Notes: generated by a model not told the origin, from the letters alone. Shown: positions 8,236-17,450, numbered from the stretch's first letter. The stretch is 64,000 bases of DNA from Virgibacillus_O sediminis (GCF_042643265.1 NZ_JBHRRZ010000017.1:202549-266548); one strand, 5' to 3'. Numbers and translations are program-made.

Positions 8236-9723
8236 TTAGGATATTGCCTTTTCTGCGATTCCTTTATCTGCTTCCGAAGACTTCAGCAGGAAGCTGAGCC
8301 CCACACTGAAAACAAGATTCGCCAGCAACCCCCATAGCCCGCTTGCAATTCCAAGGGGCTTCAAGCCGGTAAAGGCCATGTAAGCAGCAATCACAGTTCC
8401 GATTACCATTCCGGTCATTACCGCGTGTTTATGCATCCTCTTCCAGTACATTCCCAGAATGAATGCAGGTGCTATCTGGATAAGCAGTTCAAACTTCAAA
8501 ATAAAAATCCGATATAATGTCGCCGGTGGGTACCAGGCTATGATCAGCAGACCGGCCACAAGCACTACACCGGTCAACTTTCCAACAAGTATCTGTTTCT
8601 TGTCATCAGCCTGTGGATTGATATACTTGCCGTAAATGTCCTTGGAAATAATGGAAGACAGGGTCAGCAGCACCGAATCTGCGGTAGATACGATGGCCGC
8701 AACGATTCCTCCAAAGAGAATCACCATCGCCCAATAGAAAAAGGTATTCTGACTGGCTATATGATTAGCCATCATTCCTACCAGTTGTTCAGATTCTCCT
8801 TCGCTTAATCCTGGAAATGCCTGGATACCGATAATCCCAATCAGGAAAACCAGTCCGGAAGTCACGAATGGCATCCAAGCCATCCATTTCAAGGAATTTT
8901 TCAATGCCTTCTCACTTTTAGCCGCATAAATCCGCTGGATGGCATGCGGATAGATGGCAGCACCTATCATGACTAATACCAGCATGCTGAACCAGCTTAC
9001 GATGCCATCCCCCTGTGGCACACCAAGCTTTTCCGGACTTACTGTGACAGCATAATCGGTTGCAGACGGCACCCCGCCGAAATAAATGACCGCCCCCACC
9101 AACAGGATGGCTACGCCGACAAGGAGGGCAATCCCCTGCATCGTATCTGTATAGGCAACAGACCGCATGCCACCGAGCCACCCATAAATGATCATGATTG
9201 TCACGAAGAAGATGACCGCCGCTTGATAAGGCACCGTTCCACCTGTCAGGCCGCTTACCCCATGCCCAATGGCCACTATCTGTTCAAGAAGGAAATTACA
9301 CAGGCCGTACAGCATGAGAATTGCTGCAAGGATACTGATCCCCTTGGATTGGAACCGCCTTTCAATGAAGTCGGTAGGGGTAATGAAGTTATACTTTTTG
9401 CTAAGTACATACAGCCTTGGTGCAAACAGCATATAGCCAATGACGATCAAGATGAAAAATGTGATGGACTGCAGCCACATGAATCCCATGCGGTAAGCGG
9501 TGGGTGCATAACCAACAATAGTATTCCCGCTGTATTGCGTCGCAAAGAACGTAAAGAACAGCACAAACATACCAATACTTCCCCCGCCGAGGTAAAACTC
9601 CTTGTGTGATTGATGCAGCCCTTTATTGCGCAGATATGTAAAAATTCCGATGGCCAGCATCAGGGCGCCATAGACCAGCATGATCATAATGCCCGAAGTG
9701 CCGGAAAAAGCTAGATCTTCCAT
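8236..9723 (-). CDS. Sodium:solute symporter (SSS family), YhjB-like
   Basis: A Na+-coupled uptake protein of 495 residues with about 13 membrane segments. The SSS-family segment YGWLGGMRSVAYTDTMQG is present in the middle of the protein. The open frame runs up to 9828, but the ATG at 9723 (MEDLAFSGTSG) follows GGAGGAGGAAAA and is preferred. It overlaps the end of the small membrane-protein gene at 9711-9956, and this pairing matches B. subtilis yhjB-yhjC. Substrate is unknown; a carboxylate or pantothenate-like solute is a guess from related SSS members. Confidence 0.88.
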   Translation of the reverse strand: MEDLAFSGTSGIMIMLVYGALMLAIGIFTYLRNKGLHQSHKEFYLGGGSIGMFVLFFTFFATQYSGNTIVGYAPTAYRMGFMWLQSITFFILIVIGYMLFAPRLYVLSKKYNFITPTDFIERRFQSKGISILAAILMLYGLCNFLLEQIVAIGHGVSGLTGGTVPYQAAVIFFVTIMIIYGWLGGMRSVAYTDTMQGIALLVGVAILLVGAVIYFGGVPSATDYAVTVSPEKLGVPQGDGIVSWFSMLVLVMIGAAIYPHAIQRIYAAKSEKALKNSLKWMAWMPFVTSGLVFLIGIIGIQAFPGLSEGESEQLVGMMANHIASQNTFFYWAMVILFGGIVAAIVSTADSVLLTLSSIISKDIYGKYINPQADDKKQILVGKLTGVVLVAGLLIIAWYPPATLYRIFILKFELLIQIAPAFILGMYWKRMHKHAVMTGMVIGTVIAAYMAFTGLKPLGIASGLWGLLANLVFSVGLSFLLKSSEADKGIAEKAIS

Positions 9724-9956
9724 TTTTCCTCCTCCTCTTCTTCCTCCGTCATTTCCCAAAAATGATTCAGTACATAAGTCAATGTAATGGATATCAGCAA
9801 TGAGACTCCCATGATAATATAAGCCCAATAGGGTATTCCGAATATCAAAGGTTCATATGTACCGGCCGGCAAATACCATGGCACACTAAGAATGAATAAA
9901 CTAAATAATACTACCCAGATTTTCCAATACCTGATCGGTTCCTTCTTTTCCTTCAT
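9711..9956 (-). CDS. DUF3311-type small membrane protein (YhjC-like)
   Basis: An 81-residue protein with two hydrophobic segments separated by a Pro/Gly turn (EPLIFGIPYWAYIIMG) and a strongly acidic end (TEEEEEEEKWKI). This pattern fits DUF3311, which is usually encoded next to an SSS symporter. ATG 9956 follows GGAGGGAAATC; the longer frame to 9998 lacks a site. The last 13 bp overlap the start of the symporter gene, so the two are co-translated. It probably helps assemble or regulate the symporter. Confidence 0.75.
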   Translation of the reverse strand: MKEKKEPIRYWKIWVVLFSLFILSVPWYLPAGTYEPLIFGIPYWAYIIMGVSLLISITLTYVLNHFWEMTEEEEEEEKWKI

Positions 9957-10111
9957 GATTTCCCTCCAGTGTGTGAAATTTCCGATATTTGGTCGCAATC
10001 ATTTCCTTTTTGAAGGAGATAAAAGCACAAATATCTGAAATTTTTTATAAATTTATAAGCTACCTTAATACACACTGGATATAAAGTCAACATAATATCG
10101 GAAAATTAACA

Positions 10112-10149
10112 ATAAAATGACACGAACCAACAGGTCCGTGTCATTTTAT
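10112..10149 (-). terminator. Terminator of the DUF378 gene
   Basis: Thirteen-base-pair stem ATAAAATGACACG/CGTGTCATTTTAT overlapping the stop codon, followed on the minus strand by a T-rich tract. Confidence 0.8.
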
Positions 10150-10352
10150 CTTACTTGATCATTTAAGCTGCCTAACATTTTTAATGAGTAAATGGCAGCA
10201 ATACCGACAATGACATATATAACTTTAGCGAATGGGCTATCCATTCCGCCAAGCAAGCCTCCAACCAAGTCCCATTCAAACAATCCAATAAGCATCCAGT
10301 TCAGGCCACCGAGGATGAGGATGGTTAAAGACACTCTATCCAGTACCTTCAT
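10146..10352 (-). CDS. DUF378 small membrane protein (YuzA-like)
   Basis: A 68-residue protein with two membrane segments: LTILILGGLNWMLIGLFEWD, the characteristic DUF378 start, and AKVIYVIVGIAAIYSL. ATG 10352 lies 7 nt after AAGGAG; the GTG one codon upstream is less well placed. The function of DUF378 proteins is unknown. It is transcribed alone, with its own terminator, and the 210 bp upstream of it hold no convincing gene. Confidence 0.85.
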   Translation of the reverse strand: MKVLDRVSLTILILGGLNWMLIGLFEWDLVGGLLGGMDSPFAKVIYVIVGIAAIYSLKMLGSLNDQVR

Positions 10353-10566
10353 CACTCCACTCCTTGTCTCCTAAAAGTCCAAGATGATAATGGAGATCCC
10401 TATCAGGTCCTGTCGCCTGGAACCCAAGAGCATTTACATGCTGGCGGGGCATCTACAGGAAATGGAGGTGCTGTTCCGGCAGTGATAGGACGCATCAGGG
10501 ACTCCATGTTATTGTGAGGTATTCCCTGATACTCTCCTTCCTAAACAAATACCGCTTTGCTTTCAA

Positions 10567-11838
10567 TTAGTTCCTATTAAAGTCTATATTCTCAGGCGAT
10601 TCTCCCAGCAGAATAGAGGTCCTGCCCGGATCGGTTTCCGCAATCTTTTCTCCCCGGCGATAGGAATACAGCACCTTGGCTTGCCTGCGTACTGCCTCAT
10701 ATTCGTTCTCCGCATCCAAGATGATAAAGTTGGCCGGCTTACCGGTTTCTATTCCATAGCTGTCCTCGATATGGAGAGTTTTCGCACTGTTCTTGGTAAT
10801 GAAATCCACTGAGCTGACGATTTCATCATATCCCATCAATTGGGCTGCATGGATGCCCATCTGGAGCACTTGAAGCATGTTTCCTGTCCCCAGTGGATAC
10901 CATGGATCAAAAATATCATCATGCCCAAAGCTGACATTCATACCTGCCCCATGTAATTCCTTCACACGGGTAAGGCCCCTTCTTTTCGGATAGGTATCAA
11001 ATCTCCCCTGCAAATGGATATTAACAAGCGGGTTGGAAACGAAATTTATCTCCGACATCTTCAGCAGACGGAACAATTTTGAGGTATAGGCATCATTATA
11101 AGAACCCATTGCTGTTGTATGGCTTGCGGTCACTTTTGAACCAAGCCCCCGTTCATAAGCCTCCTTGGCAACTACCTCGACAAACCGGGACTGCTCGTCA
11201 TCTATCTCATCACAGTGGATATCGACCAGACGGTCATATTTCTCGGCAAAATAAAAGGCGGTCTTCAGGGATTCCACTCCGTACTCCCTTGTAAATTCAA
11301 AATGGGGAATGCCACCTACGACGTCAGCTCCCATTTTGAGAGCTTCTTCAAGCAGTTCCTTTCCTTTCGGGAAAGAGGGTATTCCTTCCTGAGGAAAAGC
11401 AACCAACTGCAGGTCTACATAATCAGCCATCTCTTGCTTCACTTCCAACATCGCTTTCATCGCTGTTAACTCCGGGTCCGTCACATCCACATGGGTACGG
11501 ACATATTGGATGCCCTGGGCAATCTGCCATTTCAATGCAGTTTTTGCCCTTCTTTTCACATCCTCGCCCGTTAGGGATTTCTTTCGCTCCGACCACCGCT
11601 GGATTCCTTCAAATAATGTTCCGCTTTGGTTCCATTCCGGCTCTCCTGCGGTGAGGGTCGTGTCCAGATGAATATGGGGCTCGACAAATGGCGGAAGAAG
11701 GAGGGATCCTCCTGCATCCAGCATCTTTTCTCTATCCTCCCAATGCCCGGCTGGACGGATCTCTCCAAAATTGCCATCCTTTATTTCTAGATCCCATAGG
11801 CCTTCCTGGTTCCTGAGTTTGGCATTTTTAATGATCAT
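10567..11838 (-). CDS. codA: Cytosine deaminase
   Basis: Deaminates cytosine to uracil for pyrimidine salvage. The 423-residue product aligns by eye with E. coli CodA over its whole length: metal ligands in HIHLDTT, HCDEIDDEQSRF and TASHTTAMGSY, and the catalytic Asp in SFGHDDIFDPWYPLG. The histidine two residues before SY in E. coli is glycine here, but the zinc/iron-binding histidine (E. coli H246) is kept. The start overlaps the end of codB by 11 bp. The pair is controlled by the attenuator at 13159-13267. Confidence 0.95.
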   Translation of the reverse strand: MIIKNAKLRNQEGLWDLEIKDGNFGEIRPAGHWEDREKMLDAGGSLLLPPFVEPHIHLDTTLTAGEPEWNQSGTLFEGIQRWSERKKSLTGEDVKRRAKTALKWQIAQGIQYVRTHVDVTDPELTAMKAMLEVKQEMADYVDLQLVAFPQEGIPSFPKGKELLEEALKMGADVVGGIPHFEFTREYGVESLKTAFYFAEKYDRLVDIHCDEIDDEQSRFVEVVAKEAYERGLGSKVTASHTTAMGSYNDAYTSKLFRLLKMSEINFVSNPLVNIHLQGRFDTYPKRRGLTRVKELHGAGMNVSFGHDDIFDPWYPLGTGNMLQVLQMGIHAAQLMGYDEIVSSVDFITKNSAKTLHIEDSYGIETGKPANFIILDAENEYEAVRRQAKVLYSYRRGEKIAETDPGRTSILLGESPENIDFNRN

Positions 11839-13105
11839 TGATCAACTTCCTTTCTCCAGATAGAGTTTCCTCTGCTTTTTCTGTAAATCGGGATGCAGCC
11901 GCCATTCCTGCGACATAGATCAAGGCGGATGCCAGAAGACCGTTAATTGGTGGAATTCCAGGCACAAATCCTGCTGATGCCACGCCTCCAGCCCAGGCCG
12001 CCATGGCCACCCAGTTGACATTCTTGAATGTCATCGTCTGGTATGCCTGGTACTTGCCTCTGCGCACCAGGAAGTAATCAGCAAGGATAATCGCTCCGAT
12101 TGGCGGAAGGGCAGAGCCGAGAACGGTCAGGAATCCCATAAAATTCGTATAAAGCCACATAGCCAATAGTGTTCCAATGACCCCATTGAGAAGAACCAGT
12201 TTCCCTTTGGAGATTTTAGTAATATTTGAAAAACCTAACCCAGAAGCATACAGTGCATTATCATTGGTCGTCCAAATGTTCAAACCGAGGACCAAAATGG
12301 CCGGGATGATCAGCCCCTGGACAAACATAACCTCAGAAATATCCGCTAAACCGAAGGCAAAGCTGCCAATCGCACCGAACAGGAACATCAATGAATTTCC
12401 AATAAAGAAGGCAATAATTGTTGTACTTACGGCAGTCTTTCTTGTCTTTGAAAAACGGGCAAAGTCAGGTGTCAACGTACCGGCGCTGACAAATGATCCA
12501 ATACAGATAGTCAATGCCGCAGCCAGCCCTATCGCCTCTGCCGGCTGGTAATCCATCAATGCCTGGATTCCTCCGGCTGTTTCAGTTGCCTTTACTGCAG
12601 AAAAGCTTCCAAGGGTGGCAATTGCAGGCACTGCAATGATACTGAGCACCGTCAATGCTTTCATACCGAAGAAAGCAGTCACAGTCATTACCAGGCCAAT
12701 CACAGCGATCAGCACATACACTTGGATTCCAGTTGCTTGAGCCACGGGGACGGCAAACATGGCTACCCCGACTCCGAACCATCCAACCTGTGTGGCCCCC
12801 AACAGAAGGGAGGAGATGTACGAACCCTTCTTACCGAAAGCATAACGTGCAAGCAGATGAGTAGATAAGCCAGTTTTGGCTGCAATATAGGCAAGTGCCC
12901 CCGTATAGGCGCCCAATACCAGATTCCCTATGAGGACAATCAATATAAATTGACGGAATGTCAGGCCCATCCCCAATTCTCCACCTGAAAGCATGCTAGC
13001 TGAGAAAAACGTCAACCCCATCATGACGGCGAGCATTTTCCAAAAACCACGACGACTTGCCTGCGGAACAGGCTGTAATGCAAAATCCTTATCCTGTTTA
13101 ATCAT
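11828..13105 (-). CDS. codB: Cytosine permease (NCS1 family)
   Basis: Imports cytosine for CodA. It has 425 residues and about 12 membrane segments, with NCS1-type features such as ARYAFGKKGSYISSLLLG and GWFGVGVAMFAVP early in the protein. ATG 13105 follows GAGGAGGAATTAGG. It is the first gene of codBA, preceded by a PyrR-type leader, so its expression should fall when UMP is plentiful. Confidence 0.94.
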   Translation of the reverse strand: MIKQDKDFALQPVPQASRRGFWKMLAVMMGLTFFSASMLSGGELGMGLTFRQFILIVLIGNLVLGAYTGALAYIAAKTGLSTHLLARYAFGKKGSYISSLLLGATQVGWFGVGVAMFAVPVAQATGIQVYVLIAVIGLVMTVTAFFGMKALTVLSIIAVPAIATLGSFSAVKATETAGGIQALMDYQPAEAIGLAAALTICIGSFVSAGTLTPDFARFSKTRKTAVSTTIIAFFIGNSLMFLFGAIGSFAFGLADISEVMFVQGLIIPAILVLGLNIWTTNDNALYASGLGFSNITKISKGKLVLLNGVIGTLLAMWLYTNFMGFLTVLGSALPPIGAIILADYFLVRRGKYQAYQTMTFKNVNWVAMAAWAGGVASAGFVPGIPPINGLLASALIYVAGMAAASRFTEKAEETLSGERKLINDH

Positions 13106-13158
13106 CCTAATTCCTCCTCGTTTTTACTGGTACCGAGGAAGACGTTCGGCAGATAATC

Positions 13159-13195
13159 AAAAGAGGCTCCCCGCCATCTGGCAGGAAGCCCCTTC
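13159..13195 (-). terminator. Attenuator terminator of the codBA leader
   Basis: On the minus strand AGGGGCTTCCTGCC pairs fully, counting G-U pairs, with GGCGGGGAGCCTCT and is followed by TTTTG. It lies between the PyrR-binding element and codB, so it is a conditional rather than an end-of-operon terminator. Confidence 0.85.
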
Positions 13196-13200
13196 TAAAG

Positions 13201-13267
13201 ATACAGGCAGACTATAAACGTCACCTGTATCCCTATTAACCGCTGTCCTTGCCAGCCTCTCTGGACT
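13201..13267 (-). promoter_or_regulatory. PyrR-binding leader element of codBA
   Basis: The minus strand at 13267-13247 reads AGTCCAGAGAGGCT then GGCAAGG, the conserved RNA stem-loop bound by PyrR with UMP in Bacillus pyr attenuators. A further hairpin (GATACAGG/CCTGTATC, 13231-13200) sits between it and the terminator and may belong to the antiterminator. Binding of PyrR would favour the terminator and shut off codBA. Confidence 0.87.
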
Positions 13268-13444
13268 GATTTAAAGGTACCAGTATTAAATTACAGTAAT
13301 TATTACAGATATCCGCTAAGCTGTCAACTGGAATCGAAATGGAATAGGCTGTTACAAACTTTGCAATTTTTCGGCAATTATGTTCTCGTTCACTATTCCA
13401 CAGCGCTGAAACCGCAAACTGAACCGCCTGTCTCGGCGGACAGC

Positions 13445-13777
13445 CTAGCCCTCTTCTTCCTCCAGCATTGGGGGCATATGATGCTCATATCGGCCCAAAT
13501 CCACTCTGCCACCGGTACTTACGTCTACTCCTTCTTCCTCCAGTAGGAACTTCTGCTGCTCGAACCCGCTTTCCCGGCGGATGGCAATTTCCCCCTTGGC
13601 ATTGATAATCCGATGCCAAGGAAGATTGTATTTCCTGCTCATGGAATGCAGGATCCTGACTACCTGTCTTGCCGCTCGCGGGCTTCCCGCTGCCCTGGCA
13701 ACCCCGCCATAGCTCATCACCTTGCCCGGCGGCACCTGCTTGATAATATGTATCACGCGTCTGGTAAATGGTTTCAT
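13445..13777 (-). CDS. Alkyltransferase-like protein (ATL)
   Basis: A 110-residue member of the MGMT DNA-binding fold in which the alkyl-acceptor cysteine is tryptophan: PWHRII replaces PCHRV. Such proteins bind O6-alkylguanine without repairing it and pass the lesion to nucleotide excision repair. The helix-turn-helix segment MSYGGVARAAGSPRAARQVVRIL is well kept. TAGGAGAG precedes ATG 13777. The window also encodes a true MGMT at 47561-48070. Confidence 0.9.
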   Translation of the reverse strand: MKPFTRRVIHIIKQVPPGKVMSYGGVARAAGSPRAARQVVRILHSMSRKYNLPWHRIINAKGEIAIRRESGFEQQKFLLEEEGVDVSTGGRVDLGRYEHHMPPMLEEEEG

Positions 13778-13848
13778 TCAAGTACTCTCCTACGGCTTTT
13801 TATCCATTCTAACGCAGGTAAGCGACAGCATTCCAGGATCAGGAAAAA

Positions 13849-13872
13849 GGCGGGGGTGTTTTCACACCGCCC
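13849..13872 (-). terminator. Terminator after the DUF3231 gene
   Basis: GGCGGTGTG/CACCCCCGCC stem followed by TTTTTCC on the minus strand, 14 bp past the stop. Confidence 0.75.
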
Positions 13873-13886
13873 ACCTAATGAAAAAC

Positions 13887-14393
13887 TTATTCTGTTCCAT
13901 GTTGATGAAGCGGAGGAGGGATCAGCCATCCTTTGTCCTTGTTCAGACGGAGAACCTTCCCTCCAAAAGCAGCAGTTTGTGTATGGAATTGACCGTACAT
14001 CGCGATAATATCTTCACGGATACTCTGCCCCATCATTTTACTGGCTGAGACCAAGCTGGCAGCCGTGTTAGCTGAGAGAGCTGCAGCAATTTCCGGATCT
14101 TGGAAGCGTGCCCCTGCTGGGATTTCATCCAGACTGGCCTGTGGCCTCTCTGGAGGTGCCGGCGGAAGGCCTACTCCATTTTCCTTCAAAAAGGTTTCCT
14201 GCTGCTTTACCTCTTGCTGTCCCATTTGAATTGCTTCTTTTATCAATTGAACGAGGTCCTCATCACCAGCATGGTTAACCATTGTCTGGTACCCTGCAAT
14301 CATTTGGTGGGTAGCCAGTACAGATGCCCATATGCCATACACTTCACCATAATGCATTGGTTCATCCTGAGGGTTTCCACTCATAACGCCCAT
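13887..14393 (-). CDS. DUF3231 family protein, one domain
   Basis: A 168-residue soluble helical protein with the DUF3231 hallmark FLKENGVGLPPAPPERP near the middle. The frame opens at a TTG at 14429, but AAGGAGG lies inside that extension and is 6 nt before ATG 14393 (MGVMSGNPQDEP), which I take as the start. Function unknown; the family is common in spore formers and looks like a four-helix, ferritin-like bundle. A two-domain relative is at 43978-45006. Confidence 0.8.
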   Translation of the reverse strand: MGVMSGNPQDEPMHYGEVYGIWASVLATHQMIAGYQTMVNHAGDEDLVQLIKEAIQMGQQEVKQQETFLKENGVGLPPAPPERPQASLDEIPAGARFQDPEIAAALSANTAASLVSASKMMGQSIREDIIAMYGQFHTQTAAFGGKVLRLNKDKGWLIPPPLHQHGTE

Positions 14394-14508
14394 TGCCATC
14401 CTCCTTGCAAATTCATATTTTGTGCCCAATCACCTTTGTACGCACACGGTTAGCTTTTGTGATTTGGATGAATTTATGTATATCGATGGCATGAACTAGT
14501 GAATCCGC

Positions 14509-15108
14509 TTACTTAAGCCAGCCCTTTTCCTTAAAAATGGAAATTGCTTCTATCCGGTTGCCCGCTCCCAGTTTATCCAGAATGACGGACACATAATTAC
14601 GAACCGTACCGTTTGTCAAATACAGCTCCCCCGCAATTTCTTTCGTGGTTTTCCCTTCCGCAATGAGCCTGATCACCTGTTCTTCACGCTCGGTCAAAGG
14701 GTTTTCCTCCTGATAAACAAGATCGACCAGCTCTGGAGCATACACTCTTCTCCCAGACATGATTGTACGGATAGCACCGGCCAATTCCTCGCTTGGACTG
14801 TCTTTCAAAAGATATCCACTGACACCAGCTTTTCTTGCACGTTCAAAATACCCTTTGCGGGCAAAGGTGGTCAGGACAATGACCTTGCAAGGATCGTCCT
14901 TCAGCTCCTCTGCCGCCTCCAATCCGCTTTTTACCGGCATTTCGATGTCCAGCAGGCATATATCCGGGTTGCATTCCTTTACCAGTGACAGTGCTTCCTC
15001 ACCATTCCCTGCTTTGCCTACTACTTGAATATCCTCTTCAAGGTCAAGAAGAGCTCCCAAAGCACCGAGCAGCATTCCTTGGTCCTCCGCAATCACAATC
15101 CGAATCAT
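14509..15108 (-). CDS. desR: Two-component response regulator DesR
   Basis: Activates the desaturase gene when phosphorylated by DesK after a drop in membrane fluidity. The 199-residue protein has a receiver domain with phospho-acceptor Asp54 in LLDIEMPVKSG and a C-terminal LuxR/NarL helix-turn-helix (LTEREEQVIRLIAEGKTTKEIA). Length and partners match B. subtilis DesR (199 aa). It starts 15 bp after desK behind AAAGGAGG. Confidence 0.95.
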   Translation of the reverse strand: MIRIVIAEDQGMLLGALGALLDLEEDIQVVGKAGNGEEALSLVKECNPDICLLDIEMPVKSGLEAAEELKDDPCKVIVLTTFARKGYFERARKAGVSGYLLKDSPSEELAGAIRTIMSGRRVYAPELVDLVYQEENPLTEREEQVIRLIAEGKTTKEIAGELYLTNGTVRNYVSVILDKLGAGNRIEAISIFKEKGWLK

Positions 15109-15123
15109 TGCTCCATACCTCCT

Positions 15124-16245
15124 TTACTCTTTGCTTGTGGAAATCGGAACATGTATATCCAGCAATGTTCCTTCTGACCCAATAAGTTCCAGTTTCCCAT
15201 TCACAAATTCCAGCCTTTCCTTCATGCCCCTAATACCATTTTTCTCGACCAATGGAGTTTCGGATATGCCGATTCCATCATCCTTTACACGGAGGGTGAC
15301 TTCTGCAGGGGACTCTTTCACCCAGACATGGCATACCGAAGCTTGGCTGTGCTTGGCTACATTATTAATAGCCTCCCTAAGGCACATGCTGAGCACATTT
15401 TCTATAAGGAGGGAGGAGTGGTGCAATTCCGTCTCCCCATGCAGGTGGAAGTCAATTCCAGCAGCCGCCAGCAGTTCCTTCACCCGAAGGATCTCCTCAT
15501 CCAGCCGAGCCCCTTTCATATTGGAGACCATTTCACGCACTTCTTTTAAAGCGGTTCTTGCAGTTTGATGGATATCTCCTATCTCCGCTTTCGCAGCCTC
15601 TGGTTTGGCAGTGATCAGCTTTGCCGCCAAATCACTTTTGAGTCCGATCAGGGAGAGCTTCTGGCCCAGCGTATCATGCAGATCACGGGCAATCCGCTCC
15701 CTTTCTTCCACCACAACCAGCCGGGAGATCTTCTCATTGGCAGCTTCCAGCTCTTCTTCCAGCCTTTCCCGCCTATTCCGATGGTAAAGGACAGGGGGAA
15801 GCAGGATAACACCGATGACAGCAATCGTAATGAATGGAAGCTGGGAAGTGAAAATCTCACTTTGGGTAAACACACTCACACCTACTGCAACGATGGTGAA
15901 CACCAGATAAACGACATAAAGGGCAGTAAATCCCCCTTTATGTTGGATATTTCCAATATAAAAGGCCAAAAACAGGGCGAAATACACATAACCCCAAATG
16001 ACAGTCATCACCGTGCTGATAAGAATATTGATACTGACAGATAAATAAACAGTCCACGTCCGTTCTCGTGAAAGAAAAGAAACCCGGTATGTACCGAAAA
16101 AAAGGAGAATCATAAAAATCCCAAGTACGATTTCAAGGGTGGATGATGAACGGAATACAAAATAAAATGGCAACAAGCAAAAGATAATCCACGCAAAAGC
16201 GCTAAGGCCTGTATTTTTCGGTATAATATGGTACCAGCTCTGCAT
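15124..16245 (-). CDS. desK: Thermosensor histidine kinase DesK
   Basis: Senses membrane order at low temperature and phosphorylates DesR. The 373-residue protein has four or five membrane segments in residues 1-155, then a linker, the HisKA_3 dimerisation helix with phospho-acceptor His190 in RIARDLHDTLGQKLS, and a C-terminal HATPase domain with NNVAKHSQA and DDGIGI. ATG 16245 follows AGGAGGAGAGGCGATC. The gene lies between des and desR as in B. subtilis. Confidence 0.95.
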   Translation of the reverse strand: MQSWYHIIPKNTGLSAFAWIIFCLLPFYFVFRSSSTLEIVLGIFMILLFFGTYRVSFLSRERTWTVYLSVSINILISTVMTVIWGYVYFALFLAFYIGNIQHKGGFTALYVVYLVFTIVAVGVSVFTQSEIFTSQLPFITIAVIGVILLPPVLYHRNRRERLEEELEAANEKISRLVVVEERERIARDLHDTLGQKLSLIGLKSDLAAKLITAKPEAAKAEIGDIHQTARTALKEVREMVSNMKGARLDEEILRVKELLAAAGIDFHLHGETELHHSSLLIENVLSMCLREAINNVAKHSQASVCHVWVKESPAEVTLRVKDDGIGISETPLVEKNGIRGMKERLEFVNGKLELIGSEGTLLDIHVPISTSKE

Positions 16246-16280
16246 GATCGCCTCTCCTCCTATTTGTTAAAAGTATATCA

Positions 16281-16309
16281 AAAAAATGCCCTTTCCCAAT
16301 GGGAAAAGA
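16281..16309 (-). terminator. Internal terminator between des and desK
   Basis: Minus-strand stem CTTTTCCCATTGGGAAAGGG followed by CATTTTTTT. It probably lowers read-through so that much more desaturase than kinase is made. Confidence 0.75.
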
Positions 16310-16322
16310 CATCCATGTATGG

Positions 16323-17375
16323 TTACTTTTCCTGCAGTGTTGTAATCTGACTGCTAACCTGCAGGCTTATTTTTCTCTTTTTCAAACGGTCCTTAATCTC
16401 CCGAAAGCTGACAAACGTCTTATTATCTTCATCATACAGCCGGAAACGAATGGACTTCAAACTGGAAGCAAAGGTGATGGTTGTCGCCTTTTCAAGCGGC
16501 GGCGTAGAATCATGCGCTTCTTCCAGATGATAATTCGGCACCTTTGGACTGAGGTGATGGACATGATGGAATCCAATACTTCCAGTAATCCATTGCACCA
16601 CTTTAGGAAGCTTATAGTAGGAGCTTCCATCTACTGCAGCCTTGACGAAATCCCATTCATCCTCGTTCTCAAAATAGGAATCCTCAAATTGATGCTGTAC
16701 ATAGAACAGCCAAATACCTGCAGCCCCTGCTACGAACATGATAGGCATCTGTATCAAGAGAAATGCCTGCCAGCCGATTGTCCAGATCAACAGGGCGTAA
16801 ATGGCAGCAATGGAAAAGTTGATCAAATAGGTATTCCATTTTTCTTTCGACTTCGGGTTTTTTCGATTAAAGCGGTTGGATATCAAGAAGAGATACAGTG
16901 GGCCCAGGCCGAACATAACGAATGGATTGCGATAAAGACGGTAGGCCAGCCTGCCCCATAGGGAGGCATTAATATATTCTTCCACCGTCATCACCCAGAC
17001 ATCACCTGTCCCCCGCTTATCAAGGTTTCCACTGGTTGCATGGTGGATAGCATGCTCCCTTTTCCATTTTTCAAAAGCAAAATGGGTGATGATTCCGGTA
17101 ATCGTTCCAACTACCCGGTTCGCCTTGCCACTCTTAAAAAAGGATCCATGTGTGCAGTCATGGAAGATAATGAAAATACGGATGACGAACCCTGCAGCCA
17201 CTACCGCCAGCGCCACACCAAGCCATACGGAAATGGATAGGCTCTTATATGCAAGAAACCAGAGGAATAAAAATGGCAGGATTGTGTTGATAAGCTGAAT
17301 AACCCCTGTTTTGGTATCAGACTTCGCAAATGCAGCAACACTTTTCCTCAACTGTGCTTGTTTTTGTTTACTCAT
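16323..17375 (-). CDS. des: Acyl-lipid fatty acid desaturase
   Basis: Introduces a double bond into membrane phospholipid acyl chains to restore fluidity in the cold. The 350-residue membrane protein carries the three histidine boxes of di-iron desaturases: HDCTHGSFF, HAIHHATS and HHVHH. The frame extends to 17396, but ATG 17375 (MSKQKQAQ) follows CGGAGGCTATT. B. subtilis Des is 352 residues and is also followed by desKR. An operator-like palindrome lies upstream. Confidence 0.94.
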   Translation of the reverse strand: MSKQKQAQLRKSVAAFAKSDTKTGVIQLINTILPFLFLWFLAYKSLSISVWLGVALAVVAAGFVIRIFIIFHDCTHGSFFKSGKANRVVGTITGIITHFAFEKWKREHAIHHATSGNLDKRGTGDVWVMTVEEYINASLWGRLAYRLYRNPFVMFGLGPLYLFLISNRFNRKNPKSKEKWNTYLINFSIAAIYALLIWTIGWQAFLLIQMPIMFVAGAAGIWLFYVQHQFEDSYFENEDEWDFVKAAVDGSSYYKLPKVVQWITGSIGFHHVHHLSPKVPNYHLEEAHDSTPPLEKATTITFASSLKSIRFRLYDEDNKTFVSFREIKDRLKKRKISLQVSSQITTLQEK

Positions 17376-17450
17376 AATAGCCTCCGATCGTATCAATCAA
17401 AATTTCTCTATTTTAAGCATACCCTTGAACACCTTTCTTATGAAGGCATA

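Noticed and set aside
10376..10517. Open plus-strand frame of about 45 codons reading DPYQVLSPGTQEHLHAGG
   Set aside because: It has a protein-like look but no start codon or ribosome-binding site; could be a gene remnant or chance.
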